Counted from the stretch's first letter, positions 11,654 through 22,912 are shown. The stretch: DNA of 64,000 nucleotides from Nipponacmea schrenckii (GCA_030562195.1 JAUJPP010000007.1:30129769-30193768); one strand, 5' to 3'. The notes: generated by a model not told the origin, from the sequence alone. Translations and numbers: made by a program.

Positions 11654-13196
11654 GGTGTACAAATCATTCGATTTCAATGGGCCAAAAACAATTGCTACCC
11701 TTATTAGCCTTATTCAGTGTTTATAAAAGTTTTTTTATATGATAAAATAGAGAGAAAAGATAGTGTTCCACTTATAAAAAAAAGAGATTTGAAAAAAAGC
11801 TTCAACTGGGATTTGAACTCGGGATCTCAAAGTTGCCGAGCAAACACCAAAACCGCTAGGCCACGAAGACCTAGGGTTACGAGTTAGGGTTAGCTGGGGT
11901 TAACCCTTGCAGGTACACTTTGTTTTTCAATTAGGGTTAGCACAGAGCAGGGCTATAGCTGGGTCACAGATATGGTTTCCGCATATCAAACGAAAGAGCA
12001 CATCGTTGTCTATCGTCTCAACACGAATTTGTTTACAAATCATCCGAATAGAGGGCTTCAATGGGCCAAAAACAATTGCTACCCTTCTCGTTAGCGGCTC
12101 CGAATGGGTTAATATACAGTCACGCAAATTAGGGTTAGATATGCACAGCCTTATTCAGTATTTATAAAAGTTTTTTATATGATAAAATAGAGAGAAAAGA
12201 TAGTGTTCGACTTATAAAAAAAAAAGAAATTTAAAAAAAGCTTCAACTGGGATTTGAACTCGGGATCTCAAAGTTGCCGAGCAAACACGAAAACCGCTAG
12301 GCCACGAAGACCTAGTGTTACGAGTTAGGGTTAGCTGGGGTTAACCCTAACCCTAGGGTTAACCCTTGCAGGTACACTTTGTTTATCAATTAGGGTTAGC
12401 TCAGAACAGGGCTATAGCTGGGTCAGAGATATGGTTTCCGCATATCAAACGAAAGAGCACATCGTTGCCCACCGTCTCAACACTAATTTGTGTACAAAGC
12501 ATTCGAATAGAGGGCTTCAATGGGCCAAATTGCTACCCTTCTCGCTGGGCGGCTCCGAATGGATAAATATAGTCACGCAAATTAGGGTTAGATATGCACA
12601 GCCTTATTCAATGTTTATAAAAGTTTTTTATATGATAAAATAGAGAGAAAAGATAGTGTTCCACTTATAAAAAAAAGAAATTTGAAAAAAGCTTCAACTG
12701 GGATTTGAACTCGGGATCTCAAAGTTGCCGAGCAAACACCAAAACCGCTAGGCCACGAAGACCTAGGGTTACGAGTTAAGGTTAGCTGGGTTAACCCTAA
12801 CCCTAGGGTTAACCCTTGCAGGTACACTTTGTTTTTCAATTAGGGTTAGCTCAGAGCAGGGCTATAGCTGGGTCACAGATATGGTTTCCGCATATCAAAC
12901 GAAAGAGCACATCGTTGTCCATCGTCTCAACACGAATTTGTGTACAAATCATTCGAATAGAGGGCTTCAATGGGCCAAAAACAATTGCTACCCTTCTCGC
13001 TAGCGGCTCCGAATGGGTTAATATATAGTCACGCAAATTAGGGTTAGATATGCACAGCCTTATTCAGTGTGTATAAAAGTTTTTTATATGATAAAATAGA
13101 GAGAAAAGACAGTGTTCCACTTATAAAAAAAAGAAATTTGAAAAAAGCTTCAACTGGGATTTGAACTCGGGATCTCAAAGTTGCCGAGCAAACACC
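11654..13196. repeat. Satellite array 1 (about 450-460 bp monomers, about 3.3 copies)
   Basis: A block with GCAGGTACACTTTG, AGCACATCGTTG, CAATGGGCCAA and AGAGAGAAAAGATAGTGTT recurs with starts near 11907, 12366 and 12816 (spacing 459 and 450). A partial copy lies at the left edge. The last copy is cut off at 13196 inside its tRNA-like segment by the poly-T end of LINE B. Each monomer also carries TTAGGG/TAACCC-type runs. Copies differ by scattered substitutions and small indels, so this array is older or less homogenised than array 2. Confidence 0.9.
12691..12764 (-). repeat. tRNA-like (pol III promoter) segment within satellite monomers of array 1
   Basis: Read on the minus strand, this 74-base segment has TGGCCTAGCGG, a good A box (TRGCNNAGYGG), and 34 bases later GTTCAAATCC, a good B box, at tRNA spacing. 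D-stem GCC/GGC pairing is possible, but the acceptor and anticodon stems do not pair well, so it is a tRNA-derived relic and not a functional tRNA. Equivalent segments lie at 11799-11872 and 12240-12312, with a truncated one at 13147-13196. Confidence 0.6.
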
Positions 13197-13740
13197 TTTT
13201 TTTTCTGTTTTAAATATTTATTAACTTATAAACATTATTTTACACACATTCTATGCACAGTATCTCACAGATATACAAATAACAGGTGATTTATGTACAA
13301 CTGAAATATAATGATTTTTGCCTAACTTAAAATAATTAATAAATAATACAATAATGTTAATGAAATAAATGTGTGAAAACAAAGGTCTAAATTACCCCTT
13401 GGTCAATGAAACTTTGTAAGGCCGAAAGCGAAACAAGTCTACAAGTTTCATTTGAAGGATAATTTATATAATAGTGATATTAAAATGATGTGAAAGCTCA
13501 CAATGGAGCTCTTAAAAGCATAAAAATTATTTACTTCAAAAATCAGCATCTATAGATCCGTCTAATTGTATTGTAAAAAGACAAGAGGGTAAAATAAAAT
13601 CCTTTACAAAATCAAGGTTCCTAGTCTTATAATAAGACTTAATATATAATATATATAATAAGGTTTGGCAAAGATTATATTTAAATTATTTACTTATATC
13701 AATAACAGCGTTAGGTCTGTCCTCCAAAATGTTTCTTCTA

Positions 13741-14506
13741 GTTAATATTGTCTTGCGTGCTATACTTAAAATAATATTACATAAACGAAATGGTTATGAC
13801 TTGCTCCTACTTTGAAACCCAAAATGATAAAAACAAATAATTCATCATCATTAATTGCCCTGGATAGGATATCTGATAAAATTAATTTTAAATGGCTATG
13901 AATAGGTAACAGCTCGAAACAGTAATAAAATAAATGAACAATATCCTCTGACTCCACAAAAATTTCGAAGTGAAATTATCAAATGTCACTTCCTCGCCAT
14001 CGATAGTGTAGTTCTGATCATTTTCTGAAGATGGTATTTCTGAGCACTGCTCATTCTCAATCTTCTGGAATTGAACATTGGATAATTTCAAACATCTTGC
14101 TAACATAATCTGGTTTTGCATCTAAAATATTAAAGTCCTCTAATAATTCTTCAAGGGGTAAAAAATCTGGAATAATATAATAAACAATATCATAAATTAT
14201 TCGTATGCCACAGTCGGTAAATAATTTACATTTAATAACATTATCTTTATACTTAATAAAAGGATTATTAAACAAAGGTTGCAATGATATGTTATATAAA
14301 GTACATGGAACAGGTCTCTGGCCTTGAGTGATTATATCCCATGCATTAAACAAACTTTGATAGAAGGGAGGTAACTCCAGTAGAAGTGTTTTATCAAAAT
14401 GCACTTTAAAAAGATTTGTAGTCTTACATTTAAAATATCTTTGTACATAATAATTCAGAACAGCCTTCCAAGTAAAAGCTACGTTTTCATTGCTAACTTT
14501 CTTCAA
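13741..14506 (-). pseudogene. LINE B ORF2 C-terminal region
   Basis: Translation of 14057-14506 gives a 149-residue stretch with LPPFYQSLFNAWDII and QPLFNNPFIKY, followed by GIRIIYDIV, a pattern found in the region after the reverse transcriptase of Tx1/L1-like ORF2 proteins. It continues after a frameshift as ESEDIVHLFYYCFELLPIHS (13766-13957). The region from 13197 to about 13740 is AT-rich 3' UTR. The remnant is broken by frameshifts; assignment rests on these motifs and on position. Confidence 0.65.
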
Positions 14507-14519
14507 TAATTTTAATCCA

Positions 14520-15190
14520 AAGCAATAAGACTTTAAATTACATCAGTTAGCCAAGACCACCGTTAATCTTTTATCATTACTAAAACATCATATTTGAAAA
14601 AGCTTTTCCATTCCAAATAAAATCAGGGTTAATTATTTTCTAATCTTTAACAAAAAACAAAATTTGCAAATATTAAAACGTTAAATTATGGAAATCTGAG
14701 TAATAAAAGACTACTGTATCCACAGTAATTTTTCCTAAAAGGTAAATGTCTTGTTTCACACATTGATATAGTTTGATCTTAACCCGTTTGAATCCAATTT
14801 TTAAAATCCTCACCAGTTCTTACATTTCCCAAATACCACATAAAATTAAAAAAAATTTTTTAAAGGAATGTCAATTTTTGCGATTTTTACTTTAAGAGTG
14901 AGAATTCTGGCTTTTTTACATTAACAAAGCTCCAAGTTAAAAAGGTCTAAAACATTAAATTTCTTCAGAGTTTAAAACAAAAAAGTTTTTAAATTTTACA
15001 TTCAAGTTAAAACCAAGACCCGGCGAATTTATGGGAAATTCAATTAAAACAAACAATAATTTGATAAGACTCGGGGGTTTTCCATTACCAAATAAAATAA
15101 ATAATTAAATTTTCTTAAAAAATTAAAAAAAAATTTAAAATTTGGTAAAATATAAAACCCAAATTTAAATTAAAGGGAAAAATCTGAAAA
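14520..15190. other. Error-like smeared partial copy of the adjacent LINE sequence
   Basis: The segment 14708-15030 follows 15205-15570 block by block (CACAGTAATTTTTCCTAAAA, AAAGGAATGTC, ACATTAAC, GGCGAATTT), but with very many one- to few-base deletions and swollen homopolymers. The surrounding sequence from 15030 to 15190 is low-complexity A/T. Natural decay of a LINE normally gives mostly substitutions; this indel- and homopolymer-dominated pattern resembles an unpolished long read stitched into the assembly. Confidence 0.6.
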
Positions 15191-16874
15191 TTAAAAATAA
15201 AAGAACTGTATCACAGTAATTTTTCCTAAAAGGGTTAAATGTCTTGTTTTCCACACATTGCATATAGTTTGCATCTTATCCAGTTTCGAATTCCAATTAA
15301 GATCCTCACACAGTTTCTTATCATTTCCCAAATACACACCTAAAATCTTAATAAAATTAACTTGTTTTAAAGGAATGTCTAATTCTAATTGCTGATTTTT
15401 TAATTTACCTAGAGGGAGAATTTGGCTTTTTTCCACATTAACACTAGCTCCTGAAGCTTTACAATAAGGTTCTAAAACATCAAATATTTCATTAACAGAG
15501 TTTAAATCAGAAAAAGTAAAATTAGTATCATCTGCATATTGATAAAAAAGAGAAGTTACATTGGCGAATTTGATGGGAATTCCCTTAAGGGGAGACAATC
15601 GAACTAAGGTATTCATAGGTTGTACTCATGGGGTCACCTTGTCTAATACTACGTGTAACAAAAAAAAGGGGATAAATGACCATTACATTTCACAGTACTT
15701 AAAATATTAGAATATAAAATCGTAATCCAAGTGGTAAAATATTAACCGAACCCGAAGCTCTGTAAAATGTAATAATGGGACAAAACATCATAAGCTTTAA
15801 ACATGTCTAAAGATAAAAGATAAGCTTCAATATTTTCACAATTTGCATAATCTATAATGTCTCTTATAGAATGGATATTATCAAATATACTACGCTTTGG
15901 TACACCACATGTCTGATCAGCTGAAATAAGCGTATGAATTACCTTTCTAAGTCTACCAGCAAGAACTCTTGACACTAATTTATCATCATTCTGAAGTAAT
16001 GAAGTGGCCGAAAATTCTTCAGATCTCTTTTGTCACCTTTTTCTTTATAAATCAGCGTCAAGATGCCCTTCCTTATAGCCCTAGAAAGTAATTGTTGATC
16101 AAATATAATATTAATAATATTCAAGAAGATAGGTCCTATCTTATCCCAGAATTTGATAAAAAATTCAATAGTAATGCCATCTTGTCCTGGACTTTTACCC
16201 CTGTTCATATCCATCAGGGTATCAGAGAGTTCAGATAAAGTTATGGGAGCATCACACGTTTCTTTATCACTCTCTGATACCTTGCTGGATATAGAACAAG
16301 ACATATCTTTGACATAATTGTAATTAGCATGTTCATTTATATCTTTTTTGTATAATTTACAGTAAAAATCAGCACAGTGGTCAAGAATGGAAAATGTATC
16401 CTTTAGGGTTTTACCATCCTTATCTAAGAGCTCATTGATTGATTTTTTTTTCTGTCTGTGTTTTTCTAATTTTAGAAAATAACTGGTATTTTTATCACCC
16501 TCTATGGCATTTAAAGTTTTACTTCTTAGGATTGCTCCCTTACACTTTTCAGTTTCAATTTCTTTCAGCTGATTCTCCAAATAATAATTACATTAGATTT
16601 AAAGGGTTAGGGTTATTTGAGATACGCGCATATTCCCTCTCTAATTTGTTTTGGATGTCATACAATTCCTTATGTTTTGTTTTGCTGACTTTACGGGAGT
16701 AATCCTGAGAAATCTGCTTGATTTTGTACTTAAGGTTATTCCACCATAAGAGGGGATGTTGTAAATATAAATCATTCTTAATTTGTGTATCAATGGGGTA
16801 GGTGGGTACAGTTTCGGATTCTCGTCAGTTTCCATACGGTCAGACTTCATGATATGGAATTCCTTCCTGGACAC
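15191..16874 (-). pseudogene. LINE B ORF2 reverse transcriptase, unit 1
   Basis: From high to low: a frame-shifted end of the endonuclease region (16641-16874), then 15975-16580 with CKGAILRSKT, NAIEGDKNTSYFLKLE, RGKSPGQDGITIEFFIKFW and IYKEKGDKRDLKNFRP. A one-base shift follows, then 15742-15975 with DQTCGVPKRSIFDN and SLDMFKAYDVL (first catalytic Asp). After another break comes 15191-15616 with YQYADDTNF (YADD box at 15527-15538). Unlike LINE A it retains the YADD half, but almost the entire endonuclease is missing: ORF1 is followed directly by the last endonuclease residues. Non-functional because of the frameshifts. Confidence 0.85.
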
Positions 16875-16877
16875 GAC

Positions 16878-17690
16878 TCATTGTGGTGGGGTTGGGGGAG
16901 GGGGTGTCGGAAAAGGTGGTGGAGGGGGAAGCTCTTGATAGCATTCTACCTGTTCAATCCTGTAATCGTCATCCGTGAGAGGCAAGTCGTTTACATGCGA
17001 GTTATTATCAAGGCGTGTCGATTTAGTCACTGGTTCGTTCACATCAGAGCGATGTTCAGTATCTAGTCTCAATTTTTTGGTCTTTTGTTCTGGTACACTG
17101 GAGATTGAATTCAAACTACCTGAGTTTAAATCAACATTTACATGAGTGAGATCGTTAACACTGGGGCTATCCGATAGTTCAATGGCCGAGCTATTAAATC
17201 CATCTTCAAAATAATCGGAACATACACACTCTGTTTCCAAAAGCTTGCATATATTACAAAGTTTTATCAAACACGTGTTTCCCATATGGCCATGCTGGTT
17301 ACATCTTCGACAACGAATTTGAGGACAATATTATCAATCATGTGCGAGTCTGAGTAACACTTATTACACATTTTAGTTTGATTATTATGAATAACTCGAA
17401 GGCTTTTAACACCGCTAATGGTCTCTAACTTAACTGCCCATGGTAGGGACTTGAGCTCCGGGGGAAAAAGGCATCTTACGTGACGAATTCCATTTTCAAC
17501 AGTCTTGTGCTTATCGTGAAAGTGTCTTACAACCTCGCCGTCAATCTCGATTTTAAAAATCTTCAATTTGTCGATCAGAACGCTATCTTCGATATAAGAT
17601 GGGATATCCATGAAGGAGACAACAATAAAGGGGGAATAGGGAATTCGACAAGTAAAATGTTTATCACCTACTTTTTACGCCTTCACTGAA
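16878..17690 (-). pseudogene. LINE B ORF1 (CCHC zinc-knuckle gag-like), unit 1
   Basis: 17267-17611 encodes MDIPSYIEDSVLIDKLK and SLPWAVKLETISGVKSLR, then the start of the first knuckle CNKCYSDSHMIDN. A one-base frameshift follows; in the next frame come CRRCNQHGHMGNTC and CNICK, then a Ser/Asp/Asn-rich region ending in a proline-rich tail (16878-17285). The same frameshift is present in unit 2, so it predates the duplication. The protein would bind the LINE RNA. Confidence 0.8.
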
Positions 17691-17700
17691 TTTCTCAGCA

Positions 17701-19262
17701 CAGTTTCTTATCATTTCCCAAATACACACATAAAATCTTAATAAAATTAACTTGTTTTAAAGGAATGTCTAATTCTAATTGCTGATTTTTTACTTTACCT
17801 AGAGGGAGAATTCGGCTTTTTTCCACATTAACACAAGCTCCTGAAGCTTTACAATAAGGTTCTAAAACATTAAATATTTCATTAACAGAGTTTAAATCAG
17901 AAAAAGTAAAATTAGTATCATCTGCATATTGATAAATAAGAGAAGTTACATTGGCGAATTTGATGGGAATTCCCTTAAGGGGAGACAATCGAACTAAGGT
18001 ATTCATAGGTTGTACTCATGGGGTCACCTTGTCTAATACTACGTGTAACAAAAAAAAGGAGATAAATGACCATTACATTTCACAGTACTTAAAATATTAG
18101 AATATAAAATCGTAATCCAAGTGGTAAAATATAAACCGAACCCGAAGCTCTGTAAAATGTAATAATGGGACAAAACATCATAAGCTTTAAACATGTCTAA
18201 AGATAAAAGATAAGCTTCAATATTTTCACAATTTGCATAATCTATAATGTCTCTTATAGAATGGATATTATCAAATATACTACGCTTTGGTACACCACAT
18301 GTCTGATCAGCTGAAATAAGCGTATGAATTACCTTTCTAAGTCTACCAGCAAGAACTCTTGACACTAATTTATCATCATTCTGAAGTAATGAAGTGGCCG
18401 AAAATTCTTCAGATCTCTTTTGTCACCTTTTTCTTTATAAATCAGCGTCAAGATGCCCTTCCTTATAGACCTAGAAAGTAATTGTTGATCAAATATAATA
18501 TTAATAATATTCAAGAAGATAGGTCCTATCTTATCCCAGAATTTGATAAAAAATTCAATAGTAATGCCATCTTGTCCTGGACTTTTACCCCTGTTCATAT
18601 CCATCAGGGTATCAGAGAGTTCAGATAAAGTTATGGGAGCATCACACGTTTCTTTATCACTCTCTGATACCTTGCTGGATATAGAACAAGACATATCTTT
18701 GACATAATTGTAATTAGCATGTTCATTTATATCTTTTTTGTATAATTTACAGTAAAAATCAGCACAGTGGTCAAGAATGGAAAATGTATCCTTTAGGGTT
18801 TTACCATCCTTATCTAAGAGCTCATTGATTGATTTTTTTTTCTGTCTGTGTTTTTCTAATTTTAGAAAATAACTGGTATTTTTATCACCCTCTATGGCAT
18901 TTAAAGTTTTACTTCTTAGGATTGCTCCCTTACACTTTTCAGTTTCAATTTCTTTCAGCTGATTCTCCAAATAATAATTACATTAGAGTTAAGGTTAGGG
19001 TTATTTGAGATACGCGCATATTCCCTCTCTAATTTGTTTTGGATGTCATACAATTCCTTATGTTTTGTTTTGCTGACTTTACGGGAGTAATCCTGAGAAA
19101 TCTGCTTGATTTTGTACTTAAGGTTATTCCACCATAAGAGGGGATGTTGTAAATATAAATCATTCTTAATTTGTGTATCAATGGGGTAGGTGGGTACAGT
19201 TTCGGATTCTCGTCAGTTTCCATACGGTCAGACTTCATGATATGGAATTCCTTCCTGGACAC
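17701..19262 (-). pseudogene. LINE B ORF2 reverse transcriptase, unit 2
   Basis: Near-identical copy of unit 1: 18365-18970 carries CKGAILRSKT through NFRP, 18039-18365 carries DQTCGVPKRSIFDN and SLDMFKAYDVL, and 17695-18006 carries YQYADDTNF (YADD at about 17917-17928). It shares the frameshift after NFRP and the endonuclease deletion. It is cut at its 3' side at 17701 by the tandem junction, so it lacks the C-terminal region found at 13741-14506. Confidence 0.85.
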
Positions 19263-19265
19263 GAC

Positions 19266-20273
19266 TCATTGTGGTGGGGTTGGGGGAGGGGGTGTCGGTA
19301 AAGGTGGTGGAGGGGGAAGCTCTTGATAGCATTCTACCTGTTCAATCCTGTAATCGTCATCCGTGAGAGGCAAGTCGTTTACATGCGAGTTATTATCAAG
19401 GCGTGTCGATTCAGTCACTGGTTCGTTCACATCAGAGCGATGTTCAGTATCTAGTCTCAATTTTTTGGTCTTTTGTTCTGGTACACTGGAGATTGAATTC
19501 AAACTACCTGAGTTTAAATCAACATTTACATGAGTGAGATCGTTAACACTGGGGCTATCCGATAGTTCAATGGCCGAGCTATTAAATCCATCTTCAAAAT
19601 AATCGGAACATACACACTCTGTTTCCAAATGCTTGCATATATTACAAAGTTTTATCAAACACGTGTTTCCCATATGGCCATGCTGGTTACATCTTCGACA
19701 ACGAATTTGAGGACAATATTATCAATCATGTGCGAGTCTGAGTAACACTTATTACACATTTTAGTTTGATTATTATGAATAACTCGAAGGCTTTTAACAC
19801 CGTTAATGGTCTCTAACTTAACTGCCCATGGTAGGGACTTGAGCTCCGGGGGAAAAAGGCATCTTACGTGACGAATTCCATTTTCAACAGTCTTGTGCTT
19901 ATCGTGAAAGTGTCTTACAACCTCGCCGTCAATCTCGATTTTAAAAATCTTCAATTTGTCGATCAGAACGCTATCTTCGATATAAGATGGGATATCCATG
20001 AAGGAGACAACAATAAAGGGGGAATAGGGAATTCGACAAGTAAAATGTTTATCACCTACTTTTTACGCCTTCACTGAATTTCTCAGCACTCTGTTTATCT
20101 TTCACGGTTACTTCTAAAATATCAGGCCTCCTTGGTATCACAGCAAAAACGTTTCCAACTCCAATACATCCTTCTATGTTATCAATCATATCATCCAGGT
20201 TATCCGTTTAACACCCACCATCAAAATTTCCACAACACATTCCTTAGAATAAGTCCTTGAACCCATATTTCAG
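19266..20273 (-). pseudogene. LINE B ORF1, unit 2, with the more complete N-terminus
   Basis: Same protein as unit 1 (knuckle residues CRRCNQHGHMGNTC; frameshift between the two knuckles). It extends further upstream than unit 1: a possible start MGSRTYSKECVVEIL lies near 20273, and a stretch resembling LINE A (RPDILEV) lies near 20130. Only a few substitutions separate it from unit 1, such as one Lys/Glu and one Leu/His change. Confidence 0.75.
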
Positions 20274-20440
20274 GGTAGGAGGGGTATAAAACCCCGTTAG
20301 TAAATCCAAAATCTATGTATACTATATACAATAAAGCAATATAGTCAATGTCTATTCACAAACTTGTAATCAGGTTAGTTCATAGTTTCACGGTTGGGTA
20401 ATCTCTGGAGAGCGATGTGAACACGTCTTGTCAGCTTGAG

Positions 20441-20940
20441 NNNNNNNNNNNNNNNNNNNNNNNNNNNNNNNNNNNNNNNNNNNNNNNNNNNNNNNNNNNN
20501 NNNNNNNNNNNNNNNNNNNNNNNNNNNNNNNNNNNNNNNNNNNNNNNNNNNNNNNNNNNNNNNNNNNNNNNNNNNNNNNNNNNNNNNNNNNNNNNNNNNN
20601 NNNNNNNNNNNNNNNNNNNNNNNNNNNNNNNNNNNNNNNNNNNNNNNNNNNNNNNNNNNNNNNNNNNNNNNNNNNNNNNNNNNNNNNNNNNNNNNNNNNN
20701 NNNNNNNNNNNNNNNNNNNNNNNNNNNNNNNNNNNNNNNNNNNNNNNNNNNNNNNNNNNNNNNNNNNNNNNNNNNNNNNNNNNNNNNNNNNNNNNNNNNN
20801 NNNNNNNNNNNNNNNNNNNNNNNNNNNNNNNNNNNNNNNNNNNNNNNNNNNNNNNNNNNNNNNNNNNNNNNNNNNNNNNNNNNNNNNNNNNNNNNNNNNN
20901 NNNNNNNNNNNNNNNNNNNNNNNNNNNNNNNNNNNNNNNN
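20441..20940. other. Assembly gap (500 N)
   Basis: Exactly 500 undetermined bases, a size often used as a placeholder. It lies between the 5' side of LINE B and satellite array 2, so the true length and the LINE 5' junction are unknown. Confidence 0.99.
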
Positions 20941-22880
20941 CAAATTAGGGTTAGATATGCACAGCCTTATTCAGTGTTGATAAAAGATTTGTATATCATA
21001 AAATAGAGAGAAAAGATAGTGTTCGACTTATAAAAAAAAGAAATTTGAAAAAAGCTTCAACTGGGATTCGAACTCGGGATCTCAAAGTTGCCGAGCAAAC
21101 GCCAAAACCGCTAGGCCACGAAGACCTAGGGTTACGAGTTAGGGTTAGCTGGGGTTAACCCTAACCCTAGGGTTAACCCTAACCCCAGGATTAACCCTTG
21201 CAGGTACACTTTGTTTTTCAATTAGGGTTAGCTCAGAGCAGGGCTATAGCTGGGTCACAGATATGGTTTCCGCATATCAAACGAAAGAGCACATCGTTGC
21301 CCATCGTCTCAACACGAATTTGGGTACAAATCATTCGATTCGAGGGCTTCAATGGGCCAAAAACAATTGCTACCCTTCTCGCTAGCGGCTCCGAATGGGT
21401 TAATATATAGTCAACGCAAATTAGGGTTAGATATGCACAGCCTTATTCAGTGTTGATAAAAGATTTGTATATCATAAAATAGAGAGAAAAGATAGTGTTC
21501 GACTTATAAAAAAAAGAAATTTGAAAAAAGCTTCAACTGGGATTCGAACTCGGGATCTCAAAGTTGCCGAGCAAACGCCAAAACCGCTAGGCCACGAAGA
21601 CCTAGGGTTACGAGTTAGGGTTAGCTGGGGTTAACCCTAACCCTAGGGTTAACCCTAACCCCAGGATTAACCCTTGCAGGTACACTTTGTTTTTCAATTA
21701 GGGTTAGCTCAGAGCAGGGCTATAGCTGGGTCACAGATATGGTTTCCGCATATCAAACGAAAGAGCACATCGTTGCCCATCGTCTCAACACGAATTTGGG
21801 TACAAATCATTCGATTCGAGGGCTTCAATGGGCCAAAAACAATTGCTACCCTTCTCGCTAGCGGCTCCGAATGGGTTAATATATAGTCAACGCAAATTAG
21901 GGTTAGATATGCACAGCCTTATTCAGTGTTGATAAAAGATTTGTATATCATAAAATAGAGAGAAAAGATAGTGTTCGACTTATAAAAAAAAGAAATTTGA
22001 AAAAAGCTTCAACTGGGATTCGAACTCGGGATCTCAAAGTTGCCGAGCAAACGCCAAAACCGCTAGGCCACGAAGACCTAGGGTTACGAGTTAGGGTTAG
22101 CTGGGGTTAACCCTAACCCTAGGGTTAACCCTAACCCCAGGATTAACCCTTGCAGGTACACTTTGTTTTTCAATTAGGGTTAGCTCAGAGCAGGGCTATA
22201 GCTGGGTCACAGATATGGTTTCCGCATATCAAACGAAAGAGCACATCGTTGCCCATCGTCTCAACACGAATTTGGGTACAAATCATTCGATTCGAGGGCT
22301 TCAATGGGCCAAAAACAATTGCTACCCTTCTCGCTAGCGGCTCCGAATGGGTTAATATATAGTCAACGCAAATTAGGGTTAGATATGCACAGCCTTATTC
22401 AGTGTTGATAAAAGATTTGTATATCATAAAATAGAGAGAAAAGATAGTGTTCGACTTATAAAAAAAAGAAATTTGAAAAAAGCTTCAACTGGGATTCGAA
22501 CTCGGGATCTCAAAGTTGCCGAGCAAACGCCAAAACCGCTAGGCCACGAAGACCTAGGGTTACGAGTTAGGGTTAGCTGGGGTTAACCCTAACCCTAGGG
22601 TTAACCCTAACCCCAGGATTAACCCTTGCAGGTACACTTTGTTTTTCAATTAGGGTTAGCTCAGAGCAGGGCTATAGCTGGGTCACAGATATGGTTTCCG
22701 CATATCAAACGAAAGAGCACATCGTTGCCCATCGTCTCAACACGAATTTGGGTACAAATCATTCGATTCGAGGGCTTCAATGGGCCAAAAACAATTGCTA
22801 CCCTTCTCGCTAGCGGCTCCGAATGGGTTAATATATAGTCAACGCAAATTAGGGTTAGATATGCACAGCCTTATTCAGTG
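20941..22880. repeat. Satellite array 2 (476 bp monomers, about 4 copies)
   Basis: Equivalent points recur at 21198, 21674, 22150 and 22626, exactly 476 apart, and the copies I compared look identical. Each has GCAGGTACACTTTG, GTTTCCGCATATC, a CAACGCAAATTAGGGTTAG stretch, a tRNA-like segment and a palindromic telomere-like block CCCTAACCCTAGGGTTAACC. The last copy ends at ATTCAGTG (22880), where a T29 run begins. The array flanks an N gap, so its real copy number is probably larger. Confidence 0.92.
21054..21127 (-). repeat. tRNA-like segment of satellite array 2
   Basis: The minus strand has A box TGGCCTAGCGG and B box GTTCGAATCC; the latter is the canonical form, whereas array 1 has GTTCAAATCC. 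Identical segments recur at 21530-21603, 22006-22079 and 22482-22555. T-stem pairing is imperfect (CCGAG/CCCAG), so I call it tRNA-derived, not a working tRNA gene. Confidence 0.6.

Positions 22881-22909
<29 letters not shown>
22881..22909. repeat. T29 homopolymer at the end of satellite array 2
   Basis: 29 T interrupt a satellite monomer at ATTCAGTG. On the minus strand this would be a poly-A tail, so the sequence to its right (22910 to about 23190) may be the 3' end of a truncated retrotransposon. No coding sequence is visible there. Confidence 0.6.

Positions 22910-22912
<3 letters not shown>

Larger units (their letters stand above)
15311..20088. repeat. 2.39 kb direct tandem duplication inside LINE B
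   Basis: Unit 1 (15311-17700) and unit 2 (17701-20088) are almost identical over their whole length, with an offset of 2390 bases in the reverse-transcriptase part and 2388 in ORF1; the difference is a small indel in a TTAGGGTTA-like spot near 16600/18990. At the junction, the ORF1 5' region (...TTTCTCAGCA) is joined to an internal ORF2 point (CAGTTTCTTATC). The two breakpoints share CAC, so the join could be microhomology-mediated, or an assembly error. Confidence 0.9.
13197..20440 (-). mobile_element. LINE B: Tx1/L1-like non-LTR retrotransposon with internal tandem duplication
   Basis: The element starts at its 3' end with a T-run (13197-13204 on the plus strand, the poly-A of a minus-strand LINE) joined directly to satellite sequence. 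Going up in coordinates it shows the C-terminal region of ORF2, an error-like stretch, then two nearly identical units each carrying reverse transcriptase plus ORF1. The 5' end lies near or inside the N gap that begins at 20441; satellite resumes after the gap, so the LINE appears inserted within one satellite region. Frameshifts and loss of the endonuclease show that no copy is intact. Confidence 0.85.

Noticed and set aside
11907..12167. Small plus-strand frames with FVFQLGLAQSRAIAG in each satellite monomer
   Set aside because: They recur only because the satellite does; they are short, overlap the non-coding repeat and have no family resemblance.
21150..21200. Interstitial telomere
   Set aside because: TTAGGG-type runs are only a few units long, inverted within each monomer and part of the satellite, so this is telomere-like sequence and not a chromosome end.
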